This document shows, piece by piece, positions 52,252 through 64,000 of a stretch of 64,000 nucleotides of DNA (position 1 is the first letter of the stretch; the number at the start of each line of letters is the position of its first letter). The DNA comes from Apodospora peruviana. Its lineage: Eukaryota; Ascomycota; Sordariomycetes; Sordariales; Lasiosphaeriaceae. The notes beneath the pieces were generated by a model. The model made no database searches, was not told where the DNA came from, and saw only the letters and a program-made list of their open reading frames with translations. The stretch covers positions 3,688,001-3,752,000 of the forward strand of contig JAUEDM010000003.1 of the NCBI GenBank assembly GCA_033439685.1. Reading direction: 5' to 3'. Made by a program: the position numbers and the translations under genes.

Positions 52252-54983
52252 ATGGATCCGCCTTCTTCGTCGCAGCATACCTTCATCGCGGAGACCGGCA
52301 AGCCTTCGCAGCGTCGTCGAAAGGCGCGCCTGGCATGCAATCCGTGCCGGCAGCGGAAGACGGGCTGCGATGGACATAAGCCAGTGTGCTCCGCGTGTAG
52401 CCAAAGAGGATGGGAAGACAAGTGTAGTTGGCAAGACAGTGTTATGCAGAATAACTCGGCACTGTAAGTCATGCTATTTCGGGTGTCGAATAGCCAACGA
52501 CAGTCATACGTCTGAGAACTGGTGTGCTAAATCTCCAGTGATTTAGTTCCCTCGTTGATCTCGACAGGCGGCTTCAGCGGCTTGAAAGCGACGCCAAGGT
52601 GGATTCCGAACCTCCCCGGAGGAGGGGTTTGGATCCGATGTCCCCGGGTACTTGTCCCAAACCCTCTTTCTCGGCATGACCAGTCGGCTGATTGTGAAGT
52701 CCAAAGGTGCCCACTCGGAATCAAGCAAGTCGACGCAGGACAGAGACGCGGTCAGCCCGGACGGCGCTTATGGTCGCGGTGCCCTCATGCGAGGCGAGAC
52801 CACAGTGGCGGGAATGTCGTCAAACTCGACATTCATGCGTCAGGCTGTGGATGCTGCCAGCCCAGAGGCCGCTGACGACCTCCGCAGCGAGCCTCTCGTC
52901 CCCAATATACTCGGCTTCTCCTTAAACAATGTGTACGAAACCGCCTTCGGAGATTTTGACCTCCAGCGTCAGGCCATAGTCCTCCCTCAGCGAAGCTTCG
53001 CCTCCGCCTTGCTCGGATGGTACTGGAAGTATGTCAACTCCATCTTCCCTATCCTGCACCGACCGACCTTCATGGCAGAGTACGAGCAACTGTGGCAGTC
53101 GAATATTTATGGTCACCAGCTGGAAGAGCTCGTTTTCCACGCCACTCTCAACATGGTTCTCGCCCTTGGATGTCAACGGAATGAGGGGATTTCCCTGAAC
53201 CAGAGGGAATACCAGGCCGACGAGTTCTATAGGCGTTCTCAACGACTGATTTCCATAGAGTCTCTGGACACGTCTTCGCTGGCTATCGTCCAGCTGCTTT
53301 TGCTTCGGACACTCTACCTATACTTCGCCCATCGGGCAGACCGTTGCTGGCTCATGAGCGGGGCGGCCATCCGGGTGGCAATAGGTATGGGGCTGAATAC
53401 GGCTGCGTCAAGGGGAGTGATGACCCAGCTGGAGCGCGAGATGCGCCGCAGAGTCTGGCATGGCGGCTGCATGATCTTGGATACGTACGAGCCACCAATG
53501 CATTCATGTTACCGTGACTTTCAATAACGATGGGCTTTATTTAGAATCATCTCGTCTACTTTCGGTCGGCCAACTTTGATTTTGAAACAGTTCAACCAAG
53601 TACCAGTTCCGCTAGCTATCGATGATGAACATCTTTCAACTACCGAGGAGGGCCGTCAACCTGAGGGAATCCCTTCACGGCTGGCCCTCTGCGCATACAC
53701 ATCTAGCAAGGGTCTCGATATCATGGACGACATGCGACAAATCGTATTTGCAACGCGACTCAAGGCAAGCCATGCCCAAAACATGGAGCCCCCAGGCCCA
53801 GACCCGAGCGTGGTTCTCCGAATCAACTCCAAGCTTGATGACCTGCTCAATGGGGTACCCGAACACCTCCGGGTCGATGCAGACTATGCCTCGCTTGGAC
53901 TGAATGACGAGGATGCAGAGTGCTTCCGAGGACAAAGCGAGGTCTTTAGAGCCAGGTGGGTACCTATCAAACTATCCCTCGCTGTATGTATGATTGCTAA
54001 GCTGAGTCTTGTCGACAAGATGTTTGTTTGTGCGACTCCTTCTACTTCGCCCGTCCGTCTTGGCCGAGGTGCATCGGTGGGCGGCTATGCCGACGCCTCG
54101 TGCTGGGCGAGTCTCCTCGTCTGCCAGGCTACAGGAGCGATTCCACGCAGAAATCTGCTCGCTTTGTCTGGCGACGGTCCATGCGGTGTTGCAGGATATC
54201 CATGACAGCATGGAAACGAGAAAGCAGTCTCCTGCATGGTATGCACTACAGTGTAAGTCAGCTCGGTCAATTCGTGGCTGAAGTAAGTCACTAATGATAT
54301 AAACAGTTACTTTCTCGGCGGCCACAGTCCTGATCGTCGCAACCTTGGCGCCAAATCTTGGCGTCAGGCTGGACCAAGAGCCTGCACGATCTTCTTGGGA
54401 CAGGGTGCTGCGCATTTTTCAGTTCTACAAGGCGTATCTCCCGTCGGCGGCAAAGGGCATCGAGGTGCTGGAACGGTTTCGGCTGGCCATTGGGTCTCGC
54501 ATGGCGGCGCAACAAGGTACGTTGGCATGCTCGTTATTGACCATTTTCATGCAATCAACTATCACATATCGCGGTGCGGATACTCACACACTGCAATATT
54601 TAGGCGGTAATAGCACAGTCATATCGCCTGACAGTGCAAGTTTTGTCTCATCATACCTTCCCATGGAGCAGCAACACCATGGCTTTCCGCAGGTTGGTGC
54701 AGCGAGCGATGGACAGCATGCGTTTGGATACGGCGCCGCCCCGAACTCGGCAGCCGGGGGAGCGGGTTCGATGACGAGCTTTTCTGGGCCTGGGCCTGGG
54801 CCCGAGCCTGTGCCTGGGCAAGGGGGGCCGATGCCGGATGTGCCGATGGAAGGGTTTGAGGAGATTCTGGCGTCAACTTCACTGGACCAGGCTTGGCTGA
54901 GCAATCAGGATTTCGGACATAACGATTGGTTGCTGAACCTGTCGGGGCAGGGACCGCATCACCAGCATCAGCAGTATCAGTGA
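52252..54983 (+). CDS. Zn2Cys6 transcription factor with fungal-specific TF domain
   Basis: Seven exons (52252-52463, 52547-52647, 52707-53484, 53545-53955, 54020-54252, 54307-54516, 54604-54983) total 2325 nt and close in frame to 774 residues. The zinc cluster has Cys at 29, 32, 39, 46, 49 and 58, followed by a coiled-coil-like linker ('DLDRRLQRLESD'). The middle homology region is clear: 'WKYVNSIFPILHRPTFMAEYEQLW', 'YFAHRADRCWLMSGAAIRVAIGMGL', 'EMRRRVWHGGCMILDT' and 'STFGRPTLI'. The C-terminus is Gly/Pro/Gln-rich with 'WLSNQDFGHNDWLLNL', a likely activation segment. The second intron (GTACTT...AAAG, 59 nt) is the least certain junction. It probably regulates the divergent hydrolase and other unknown genes. 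Confidence 0.88.
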
Positions 54984-55905
54984 GACATCTAGGCCAAGAA
55001 AAGGCGGATGCTGTCGGAGTTTTGTTGTGTTTAAAAGTCGTGCGTCCCGGTGCTGGTGGCTGTGGTCGAATTCGTCGAACTGGTGTTGAAGAAGGGAGGA
55101 TGTTTAACTTACACCTAATTGTTAGTATTTAAAGTTTCCCTTCAAGCTCATATCAGGCCGTGAGCTCTTCTAGTACAGAATAAGATACCCTGGGAGGATT
55201 CAAGCGAGGAGTTGCCGGGGCGGTCTCAGGTCGCCAGTTTCCATGACTCCAAATGATTGTTAACAAACCCCCTTGCTTTGACGGTCAAGAAAAGGAGGCA
55301 ATGGCGCACATGACACCTGGCAGTCTGAGAACATCAGATGAGGTTCCTTTTGTTCAAGTCTATGGGCCACCATCTCCCATCCACACATTGACTAATGAGC
55401 CTTACCTTACCCCTCAAAGAAGCGGGAAACTCCCGCAACGATAAGCTTATCGTGAATTGAGTGAATTGAGGGGTCAGTCAAACTCCGCGATCCAAGACAT
55501 TCGAGGTGGGGTAAGAGAACCTCGATGGCTGTAGATGCTGTCTGTGGTGCTCCTTTTATTAGTCTTTTTTCGTAGCACAGCAGAAAGCTAGAAGAGATCA
55601 AAATTGGCTCACAGAAAAGTCTTGGAAGTGGTTCAGATTTTCGGGAGTTTTGTTTCGACCATCGGCGGCTCCCGTTTCTTGGGAGTCTTGGGAGCGGCAG
55701 ACTACGTGGGAACTGCGGTCCACCACCAAGCAAAGCGGCCCTTGGCAACGGAACGGGATATCATCCCAAGCAGCTAAGGTAACTAGGTACCTACGGTAGC
55801 TGTCCCACGAAATCGTTTATTTCATCCGATCTCTACATACCTTCAATCCCTCTTTTGTTTTCATCTCTTTCTACCTTGTTTCACCTTTTGTCAGGGAAAA
55901 CAGCC
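54984..55905. other. Intergenic region upstream of the nickel/cobalt transporter
   Basis: 922 bp between two plus-strand genes: 3' flank of the regulator and promoter and leader of the transporter. The leader near 55830-55900 is CT-rich. No gene is seen. Confidence 0.45.
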
Positions 55906-57191
55906 ATGATGGTCAACTTCCAGCAGCGCATACAGCGGATTAAGATACCGGGCCCGCTCCGCGCGATCCCAGCCCCCGCTGCCCGGCTCATCGGCCTGCT
56001 GGTCGCCATCAACATCATAGTCTGGGCCGCCGTCGGTGTGGTCTTGCACTATTTCCCCAAGATGATCACGCCCGCCGTGCTGTCGTACACCCTTGGGTTG
56101 CGGCACGCGCTCGATGCCGACCACATTAGCGCCATCGACCTCATGACGCGCAGACTGATCGCGTCGGGCCAGCGGCCTGTCGCTGTCGGCACTTTTTTTA
56201 GTCTCGGGCATTCGACCATCGTCATCGTGACGTGCATCGTGGTTGCGGCCACTTCCGGAGCGCTGAGAGAAAAGTTTGACGATTTTCAAAGGGTCGGGAA
56301 TATTATCGGAACCAGCATTTCTGCTGCGTTTTTGATTATACTGTGCGTGGGTAACGGGTGGGTGATGTGGAGGTTGGTTAGGAGACTGAAGGTCGTGCTG
56401 GTGGAGCAGCGGACCCGAGGGCGGTTAAGTGAGGACGAGGCGTCGGCGAGACAGGATGGGGATGATGATGGCGGCATGGAGTCGGCTGGCCAGCTAAAGC
56501 TCGAGGGCGCTGGGTTCATGGCCAACGTGTTCCGGAAGCTCTTTCGGATCGTCGACAGGCCGTGGAAGATGTTTCCGCTTGGTCTGCTGTTTGGGCTCGG
56601 CTTCGATACTAGTTCCGAGATTGCGATTCTCGGGATTGCAAGTATTCAGGCCGCTCAGGGGACGAGCATATGGCTCATCTTGATCTTTCCAATCCTATTT
56701 ACAGGTGAGTTTTTGACGGACAGTTCGTCGGTCTGGTTCAAAGACTAATATACCAAATTACAGCCGGCATGTGTATGTTGGACACCACCGACGGCGCGCT
56801 GATGATGGCATTGTACACCAACAAGGCCTTTTCCAGAGACGTGGTCGCCATTCTGTACTACTCGATTGTCCTGACGGGAATCACGGTGTTTGTGTCGGCT
56901 TTCATCGGAATCATCCAGGTCTTGTCCCTGGCACAAAACGTGGCAGAGCCGGAAGGCCGTTTCTGGGACGGCGTCGATGCCATCGGCGAGCATTACGATA
57001 TCATCGGTGGCTGTATCTGTGGTGTTTTTGTGGTCGCCGGTCTGGGCTCCGTACTTGTGTACCGGCCGTGGAGAAGACGTATGGACAGGAAGATCAACAA
57101 CCAGCCGCCGCCGCCGCCGTCGCCGTCGACAGAGGAAGACTTGCTGCAAGGGCCAGAAACTCCTAGCCCGCAACAAGGATGCCAGGCATAG
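55906..57191 (+). CDS. High-affinity nickel/cobalt permease (NiCoT family)
   Basis: Exons 55906-56704 and 56764-57191 join in phase 1 to give 408 residues. NiCoT proteins are eight-helix proton-coupled importers of Ni2+ and/or Co2+. The signature 'RHALDADHISAID' is at residues 66-78 in helix 2, with the metal-binding His and Asp residues. Other family blocks are 'GTFFSLGHSTIVI', 'LLFGLGFDTSSEIAILG' and 'AGMCMLDTTDGALM'. A hydrophilic loop of about 60 residues between helices 4 and 5 is longer than in bacteria, as in other fungi. The C-terminus has a poly-Pro stretch. In fungi the imported Ni2+ feeds urease. No nickel enzyme is adjacent. Two consecutive ATGs (55906, 55909) give the same protein start. 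Confidence 0.93.
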
Positions 57192-58455
57192 TATATACGT
57201 AGATAATATCTTGATGAGCAACAATAAATATAGCTGAACATGATTTTAAATGTGGTATTCACTTACCAATGCAGCCCTCAGTCTGGCTGGAGATCTGGCA
57301 TCATCGCGTCCCCTCGAGTGGGGTACCAGGTCGCTGTCGGCTACGCTGTCTGCGATGGTTCTGTCAGCACTTGTCCATCTAAGTACAAGGCCAGCCCTCG
57401 GTTATGCCCAGCTCAGTAGGTAGATATTTAACGTCTAGCTATGATGATGGTAGGTCTAGGAACAATAAGAAACCTTCTTGAACCTAGGGAGATATGAAAA
57501 AGCTTGTGCCAGGGATAGTGTCAGTGATGTGGATATCTGATTGGTTTACGCTGTTGGAAGCGAAAGATGACCAAGTTTGAGGCCAAATATAATAGGATCA
57601 TGTCTCAAACTAGACCAAGACCTCGTCTTATGGAACTGAATTCAAATAAGAATACCAACCGTTGACCGCAACAAGACTGAAACTCCCAAATAACCCAATC
57701 CGCCACGTTCCGGTTTATCATATCTATTTGAAATAGTTCAGCGCCCCATCACACCCTACGCCGACTTCGGTTGTCGATTGAGCTGACAACGGAGAGACAC
57801 TCAGTACGGTCCAAAACGACCTGGTTCCAAACACCCATCTCCCGCATCTACTCAAAGCAACCCGTCTAGAGGTTTCCCCTTTGAGAGAAATAGGTCATTG
57901 GGGTCACACACAAGGAGAATATATCTGGATCAAGTACACACGCAATAAGACTACACTCTTCATTTCAACTCAGAGTAGGTAAGTAGGCAGGTATTGGGCA
58001 TCGACACGTGGCATATGTTCTTTTCGCTAGCTAATTACTAATAAGGTACTCCGTATAGACATTATGTCCCTTCGCCGTCACCGCTCCTCGCTATATACCG
58101 TACGTGGATATGATATGCAATCGCCCGTTCATGCCACGCAGGGCTGTCCCAATCAAGTACCCGTATGGGTGCCGACATGAGACACTATATCAAAGTGACC
58201 CCTGCTCCTTCCCACCAATAAATAGGTATAAAATGTAACCAAAAACCATCTACCCAATGATCTAGAAGCTTCCGCCCCAAGAAATCTTGTCTATGTACAT
58301 GCAAAACATTTCATTATAGGTAAGTAGTTTCGAGAGAGAGACCAGAAAATTTAAAAAAACGTGCGTTGTGTTGCACACACATGTGTATATACTTGGGAAT
58401 TGCCCGCCAAAACCAAAAGACACCGAAGTACCCTGCAAGTGAGTCGCAGGATGTC
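57192..58455. other. 1.26-kb intergenic region between convergent genes
   Basis: Between the NiCoT (+) and GT2 (-) genes. Stops are dense in all frames. The minus-strand frames at 58262-58511 continue past the GT2 stop and could be an alternative last exon, but I do not favour it. No RNA gene or repeat is evident. Confidence 0.4.
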
Positions 58456-60561
58456 TCACCAGCGCCACGAACAGAATAAAAAGTAATGCGTGATGTAGAC
58501 GTTATACGCATTGAGGATGATCAGCGGGAGGGTGTGGTACCAGGGGAAACCGTTGACGAGCCGGTAGGTGACGGCCGAGATAACGCCGCCGACGCTGATA
58601 ATAGTCCACAGCCAGCAGAGCAGGCGCATGTTGCGGTACTTGTTGCTCTTCTTGTGCGCCTTGTTATCACCCGACGCGGCCCAGAGCAGCTCGATGCCGA
58701 ACAGGCGGTCCTTGATGGCCGTCAGGTAGGCGTACGACTGCACGATCATGACGTGCTGCACGTTGAAGCCGTACTTGGCTTTCGACCAGTACCGAAAAAC
58801 GACGGCTCCATAAAGAATCGAGGGGATCGCGAAGGCCAGGTTGTAGTACTTGAAGTAATCGGGCCGGAAGAAGAGGAGGAGCGTGCCGGGGATGGGAGAG
58901 ATGAAGATGCCGAGAGACACAGCCGAGTAGTAGAGCAGACCTATATTTAACTCAAAGTCAGTAAATGGAGGTTTTTGTTGTTGTTGATGGAGGAATGATT
59001 ACCGCAGAGATAGCAGACTTTCTGCATAAACGTCAGGTTGGACACCCAGAAGTGCTTGGTCGTGAGTAGCGTGGTGCTGCCGCGCGCCCAACGCATCTGC
59101 TGCGAGAAGAAGGTGCGCGGCGTGTTGGGGCAGATGCCCGTCGCCAGGCACAGCGGGACGTATTTGACCTTCCAGCCACGGTCGACGGCGCCGAAGCCGG
59201 TATGTACGTCCTCGGAGAAGCCAATCTCGGCCGTTCCGCCGACCTCGGTCAGCGCCGCCCTCCTGTAGACGGCGTTGCTGCCGACGCAGATGGACGCGCC
59301 CCATTTGTTTCTGTTGACCTGGACGACACGGTAGAACAGCTCCTGCGTCGCGCCGGCGCCCTGCTCGACCCACGTCTGCTCGTCCGTCACGCGGAAGAAC
59401 TGCGGCGACTGCACAATGGCCGTATTGTCGTCGGCCATGTGCTCAACCACGAGCTCCTTCAGGAAATCCGGACGCGGGCAGAAATCGGCGTCGAAGATGG
59501 CGAAAAAGTCGCCCTGCGTGCGGGCAAACGCCCACCGCAGGTTGCCCGCCTTGCGCAGCCGCGGCCGGTCCTCGCGCACGATGTAGTTGAAGCCGTAGCT
59601 CGCGGCCAGGGCGGCTATCTCGGGAGAGTTACCGTCGTCGAGAACATAGACTTGCAGTTTCTTGGCGGGCCAGTCGAGCTTGAGGATGTGCTTGTACGTG
59701 TTCTCGATCACCTCGCGCGGCTCGGAGCAGCAGGGGAGATAGACGTCTACGGTCGGGGCCGTCTCGTCCGTGATGGGGAACTGCTCGACGATGGCCTTGT
59801 GGCCGGCAAAGTCCCAGTCGCGGCCGACGACGCCGACGAGATACGAGATGAGCAGGTAGATGTTGAGGAAGCCAACGAAGACGCCGTACCACGCGAAGTA
59901 TGGCGCCGACACGGCGAACAGCCACATGCCCGCCGACAGGGTCACGAACGAGAGTATGCCGAAGATGTAGAGCGGGATGCGGTTCGTGTGCACGTAGGTC
60001 AGCTTCTCCTCGTCCGTCGGGCCGGTCGGTAACACGATGCCGGGCTCTTCCTTCGGGTAGTACGTCCTCCAGAAGGCATCCTTGGTCCGTCTCCACAGGT
60101 TCTTCTTGGGTCTGGGCAGGTTTGTTGCCGTTGTCGTCGTGCCATCGCTCTTCTCCGGGTCGGAACTTGACGGCGTCTCGACCACGACGGGGCCTGTTGA
60201 GCCGCGCTCGAGATCATATGTCGAGCCGAAGGGGTCGGCGCTGACCTTTTCCTTTAGCCGGTCCTTCTCCTTGTCTTGACCTGCGGGTAGATGAGCCTGG
60301 CTGGGAGCCTGACTGGGGAACCCGGGAAGGGTGGATGACGAAGCGAAATCCTTTGTTTTGGTTACATGTTAGTCAACTTCACTCAAGAAACATACTTGAA
60401 GCTGCTGCCACACATACCGCTCCCGAGTGTGGTCTCGACCAACCGTCTATGGAAGAGGCTTCGGACTGCTGGTCCTGGAAGGGATCGCGGAGGGAGCTCC
60501 GTTGAGAGCCGGAGGACTCCGGCCGGGAGCTCGACAGGAAAGGGGGGCGCGGGGGTTCCAT
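58456..60561 (-). CDS. Membrane glycosyltransferase family 2, CesA/HAS-like polysaccharide synthase
   Basis: Exons 60561-60418, 60350-59003 and 58940-58456 join in frame to 658 residues. A disordered Ser/Pro-rich N-terminus precedes two membrane helices, then the processive GT2 domain: 'VDVYLPCCSEP', 'VYVLDDGNS' (DDG), 'FAIFDADFCPR' (DxD), 'GFSEDVHTGF' (ED) and 'SQQMRWARGS' (QxxRW). Four to five C-terminal helices follow ('IFISPIPGTLLLFF', 'LLCWLWTIISVGGVISAV', 'WYHTLPLIILNAYNVYI'). All residues needed to polymerise a UDP-sugar and extrude the chain are present. It resembles the single GT2 of filamentous ascomycetes related to Cps1, reported to be needed for surface-dependent hyphal growth in plant pathogens; that equivalence is inference. 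Confidence 0.9.
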
Positions 60562-62180
60562 CCTGGATGTGTGATACCGGTCGACCGTGTGGCTTGCCGG
60601 GTATTAAACGAGCGTGAGTCCCTTTCGAGTTACCTCTGGGAGGGAGAAGCCCGGGGGGAGAGTAAAAGAACAATAAACGTTCAAACACTCCTTCGATCCT
60701 CGGGGTCTGTAAAACGAAAGGATGTAAAAAAACAGAGCAACAAAAAAAGGTGACAAAAACGATAGACTTTGACAACGGGGATGTGTAAACCCTGGTCAAC
60801 AAACCAACAAACAAGGCAAGAAGCGAATGGATTGGGAAAAAGAGCCACGAGTTGGTCCAAAGCTCTCCTGTCTTTCCTTGGAAATTTGGCGGATAACGAA
60901 CGGGCAAGTCAGCAAATCAACAAACGAATGTACAGACAGAGATCCGTAGTTTAGTTCCTGCGAGATAAGATGAGGAGCAAGCTACAAAAGGGCCACCGCC
61001 GCAAAAAGCATGGGGCACGAGTGGGTAGATAGGCGCAAAAGGACTGATGAAAAGGAGTGTTCGTGCCATCTGGTTACCTATCTGCACAAGCATCTTCCTT
61101 TCTTTTGCCCTTATCCGATCTACACATACAACCAACCCAACCGGCCGGCCGACCGGACCTTGCAGAAAAAAATACGAGAAATGGCGATTCAAGAAACTGG
61201 CGACTTGGCGAGAAAGAAAACCGGAGAATCACGACAGAAGGGAAGCAGCGGAATCTGCAACAAGCAACACCCCTGACTGTAGTGTTTCTTGGCATAAGCG
61301 CGGTACTCCGTACGCCCCGTACTTCATACTTGGCAGGACGCTAAATAACAAGGAAATCTCCTGGGCGCTCCAGAGGACAAGACGCTCCGCTTATCAAAAT
61401 GTGGCTTCTGCAAGAAACAAGAAAAATAAACATGCTGATGTGTCGATAGAGGAGAAACATTTGCATATCCCCCTTTCGAACGTGTATCTTAGTTTTCGTT
61501 CGACTTTCTAAATCCGGGTTGGAAGTGGCGGCGGCAAGGCGTCTCGGGGCACTTTGGTATTCCGCCCGTCTTCCGTTCCCTGACTGTCGGGTTGGTACTA
61601 TGATGGCCAGCAAGGATCGCCCTTGTCCAGCCACCCGATGGGTTGCGATCTTCCCAATCTCTCCAATCATTTCATCATGTGTATTATCATTCGTAACAAC
61701 TGGTAATAATACCAAGACCGTTACTCTAAAAAGTGCGAGCGGGATTCCGTATGACAGGGCACAGCAAGCGGCCGTCAGCCAACGACTGCAGAGAAAAGGC
61801 GCTGCGTGTGTAGGGAAGCACTGGAAGGTAGTATTTCTGTAAGCAGTTGAAGACAAGGGATGGTCGGATGCACGTGTATTACACACTACCTACAGCAGTG
61901 GTGTAGTCCTGTACCTTGTAGACTACGGTATTCGCCAAGTAGGTAGCCCGTATGTCTTACGAATACAAAAGGAGAGACAGACAGGATGGCTGGTGGCCAA
62001 GAAGGTGCCCAGAGGCGCACACGCACTGCAGCTCACTCTCCACAGCTCACACGTGTAGCCTCCATGTGGTGGTATCGGTTGTGGAAGATAGTGTACATTA
62101 ATTACAGTATTCTAGTAGTTTAATGGAAAGTGACACCATCACACAGTTTCCCCTGGCCAGAGTTACACGTACGAGAGAAA
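60562..62180. other. 1.6-kb upstream region of the GT2 gene
   Basis: Promoter and probable long leader of the GT2 gene plus the 3' flank of the GH12 gene. Several 60-180 codon frames (for example on the minus strand 61341-61886) have no conserved sequence. No repeat stands out. Confidence 0.4.
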
Positions 62181-63467
62181 CTAAATAAAAAGCACAGAGA
62201 AGATGCCGACTGCCGCAGTAGCGACCGATATGGCAGTTAGCCAAGGTGCGCCCAACGAGCGAGCCGCATCGTCCTTGTCTTGTGTCGTCGTGCCGCCAGC
62301 GCCGCCACTGCCGCCATTCTTACCGGTGTAATCGTCTGATAGAACGCCATCCACTTCCAAGCCCATGGCAAAATCCGTAGCAGAGAAGGTGACGTTGCCG
62401 CCCGAGCGAAACGCCTCCGTGCCGAACGAGACCGTGCCGATCTTGGTGTCCAGGGACACGAGCTTGTTGTCGGTCAGATACCGAAGCAACGGGCTGATGT
62501 CCTCCGAGAAGGTCGGCACGGCCTTGACGGCGACCCACGTGAGCACGTGGATCCCTCTTTGGTTCCGCCCGTCGAACAGTTGGCTGGGATATATGTTAGA
62601 CCAGATCACCTAAAAGATAGACAATACAGTAAGAAATCTCAACTTACAAGTCAACACCGCCAACCGTCACGTTGACGACGGCTTTGCCCAGGGGATACGA
62701 GTAGCCAAACTGGCCCAACCAGACCATGATCTCATTCGCCGCCTCCGTCTCGCTCACGGCCTTTTTGTCGTCCGGGTCGGCAAAGAGATCGAACGCCACG
62801 TTGGCGGTCGTCGCCTGCGCATCCAGGCCGTCAAAGTCAATGGGTAGCTGGGGTTGGGAGCGGGGCTGGGACCCGATCCCCATCGACCACTTGGCCGACA
62901 GACGCAGCGCCGTAATATTGGACAGGGGCGCCGGCAGCGCACGCGCGACCAGCTTGACGTGGGGGTACGAGTGGACCGATACCGAATCCATCGACCAGGA
63001 CCACATCGCGTCAAACGCGGGCGGCTCATCTTGCACCTAATTAAAAGAGAGTCAGAATTTTTTTTCCATGAAAAAGGAGAGCTTCATTTTTGAATCGGGA
63101 ATGATGAAAGTCTCGCAACACCGGAACAGCAAACTACTCACAGAAATGCATTGGAATCCAATATCATTGGGGTTCCAGGCGTTTGGGTTGACTATTGTCG
63201 TGTGTAAAATGTGTCCATTAGTGAGCTGAGCACCTCTTGCATTATCGGAAGGTCTGTTGGCTGGCTGGCTGGATGGCTGGGAAACCGCGGGATGAGATTG
63301 ATAGAGACTCGCAACATACAGATCAACTTCCTCTCCTTGATCGTGTAGACCTGTTGTCCGCAGACGGTGGTATTTTCCGGGCGCGCCGCATCATCGGCGA
63401 TCGTTTGCTGTAATAGTGAAAGCGTCGTCGCTATGAGCAGCGACGACGACGGTCGTAGGAACAACAT
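62181..63467 (-). CDS. GPI-anchored GH12 endoglucanase/xyloglucanase-like protein
   Basis: Exons 63467-63320, 63191-63142, 63036-62648 and 62583-62181 join in frame to 329 residues. A signal peptide covers about 1-24 (MLFLRPSSSLLIATTLSLLQ...). GH12 hallmarks are 'WSWSMDSVSVHSYPHVKL' (the W-S-YP strand), 'NEIMVWLGQFG' with the nucleophile Glu, 'GGVDFQLFDGRN' rebuilt across the last intron, and 'VSFGTEAFRSG' with the acid/base Glu of the GTExF motif. GH12 enzymes cleave beta-1,4-glucan or xyloglucan. Unlike most secreted GH12 enzymes, it ends in a Gly/Ser-rich linker, a small-residue site and a hydrophobic tail ('LTAISVATAAVGIFSVLFI'), a GPI-attachment signal, so it probably stays on the cell surface. 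Substrate is not certain. Confidence 0.85.
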
Positions 63468-64000
63468 CGTCTTTCAAGTTGGCGGACGGATGGTCGGTGC
63501 ACTTGAGGGTTCAATGGTGAGAAATGCTGGATGGATGCACGATGGGGAAAGCGTCGAATGTCGATGTCAGCCGGCCGAAGCGAAGCGGAATCAGAGAATC
63601 CCACTGATAAGTTAACGACGCAAAAAGGGCAATCGTCGTCAACGAATGGGAATGTTGCTGCACTTCCGACGCCACGATACGATACGGATACCGTAAACTT
63701 GGTTTCGGAGACGCGTCAGTCAAATCAGGGCTGAAGTCGAGTGAGCCAACACTGTCGGTAACCCGGTGCTGTTGCTGTAGCTGGTGCTGGTGCTCTGTCT
63801 GGTGCAGTGCAGTGTACCAGTCAGGTCAGTGGTGGGTTTGCTTGATTGAACTGCGCCGCGTCAACAGAAGAACCGACACGAACGAATGAACGAACGAATT
63901 CCTTGCGAGCAAGGAAAAACCTCGGGAGGATTTCAGGTGAACGGGATCCGGAGTCGGTGGTGTCGTGGCGGTGGTTGTGGCTCGCGACAAAAAAAGATCT
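63468..64000. promoter_or_regulatory. Promoter region of the GH12 gene
   Basis: The 533 bp from the GH12 start to the window edge. It contains short CTG/GTG-rich runs near 63764-63810 and no supported gene. Confidence 0.4.

Noticed and set aside
58262..58511. Possible extra last exon of the GT2 gene
   Set aside because: A GTGAGA donor overlaps the stop and an acceptor exists, but the added residues do not resemble family C-termini and the shorter end already completes the last helix.
59202..60032. 276-codon plus-strand frame opposite the GT2 gene
   Set aside because: Antisense shadow of the conserved GT2 domain, with no family similarity.
61341..61886. 181-codon minus-strand frame upstream of the GT2 gene
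   Set aside because: The translation has no recognisable features and the region looks like an intergenic leader and 3' flank.

Overview
The window is nuclear DNA of a filamentous ascomycete (Pezizomycotina, most likely a sordariomycete; the class is an inference). The evidence is intron-bearing genes with short GT-AG introns of about 50-100 nt and CTAAC/CTGAT-like branch points, plus fungus-restricted families: Zn2Cys6 regulators, PTH11-like membrane proteins, UstYa/DUF3328 oxidases, DUF3176, DUF1996, NiCoT and GPI-anchored GH12. Gene spacing is about 2 kb. A decayed Tad-type LINE is also present. I re-derived exon structures by hand, so splice sites are predictions; nearly all close in frame.

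Layout. 0-6.6 kb: the end of a GH55 glucanase, a FIT/Scs3 lipid-droplet protein, an Ap4A phosphorylase and a Myb/SANT-like protein. 6.6-10.1 kb is a 3.5-kb gene-free stretch. 10.1-26.2 kb looks like a small accessory or biosynthetic locus: SDR, Zn2Cys6 regulator, NAD(P) epimerase-type reductase, PTH11-like receptor, a 54-residue secreted peptide, two UstYa-like oxidases, a cytochrome P450 and a DUF3176 membrane protein. It has three divergent promoter pairs (SDR/regulator, peptide/UstYa-1, UstYa-2/P450) and no PKS, NRPS or terpene cyclase. UstYa-like pairs are the hallmark of fungal RiPP (dikaritin-type) pathways, so this is the most interesting part of the window.

26.3-38.8 kb: a membrane-anchored PIP-kinase-like protein, an 83-residue small protein, an alpha-dioxygenase-like haem peroxidase divergent from a short peroxygenase (UPO/chloroperoxidase family), a DUF1996 secreted protein, a second P450 and a nucleotidyltransferase-like protein. 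Three haem oxygenation enzymes within 9 kb suggest oxylipin-type chemistry, although that link is only inferred. 38.8-48.6 kb: an F-box protein, a small membrane protein and a 1362-residue ankyrin protein with a STAND-type N-terminus and a zinc-finger C-terminus. A LINE relic sits in the promoter of the ankyrin gene.

48.8-64 kb: a YdeI/OmpD-family protein, a UCH deubiquitinase whose exons do not join in frame, an alpha/beta hydrolase lacking its serine nucleophile divergent from a second Zn2Cys6 regulator, a nickel/cobalt transporter, a membrane GT2 polysaccharide synthase and a GPI-anchored GH12 enzyme. No rRNA, convincing tRNA, CRISPR array or intact transposon was seen.
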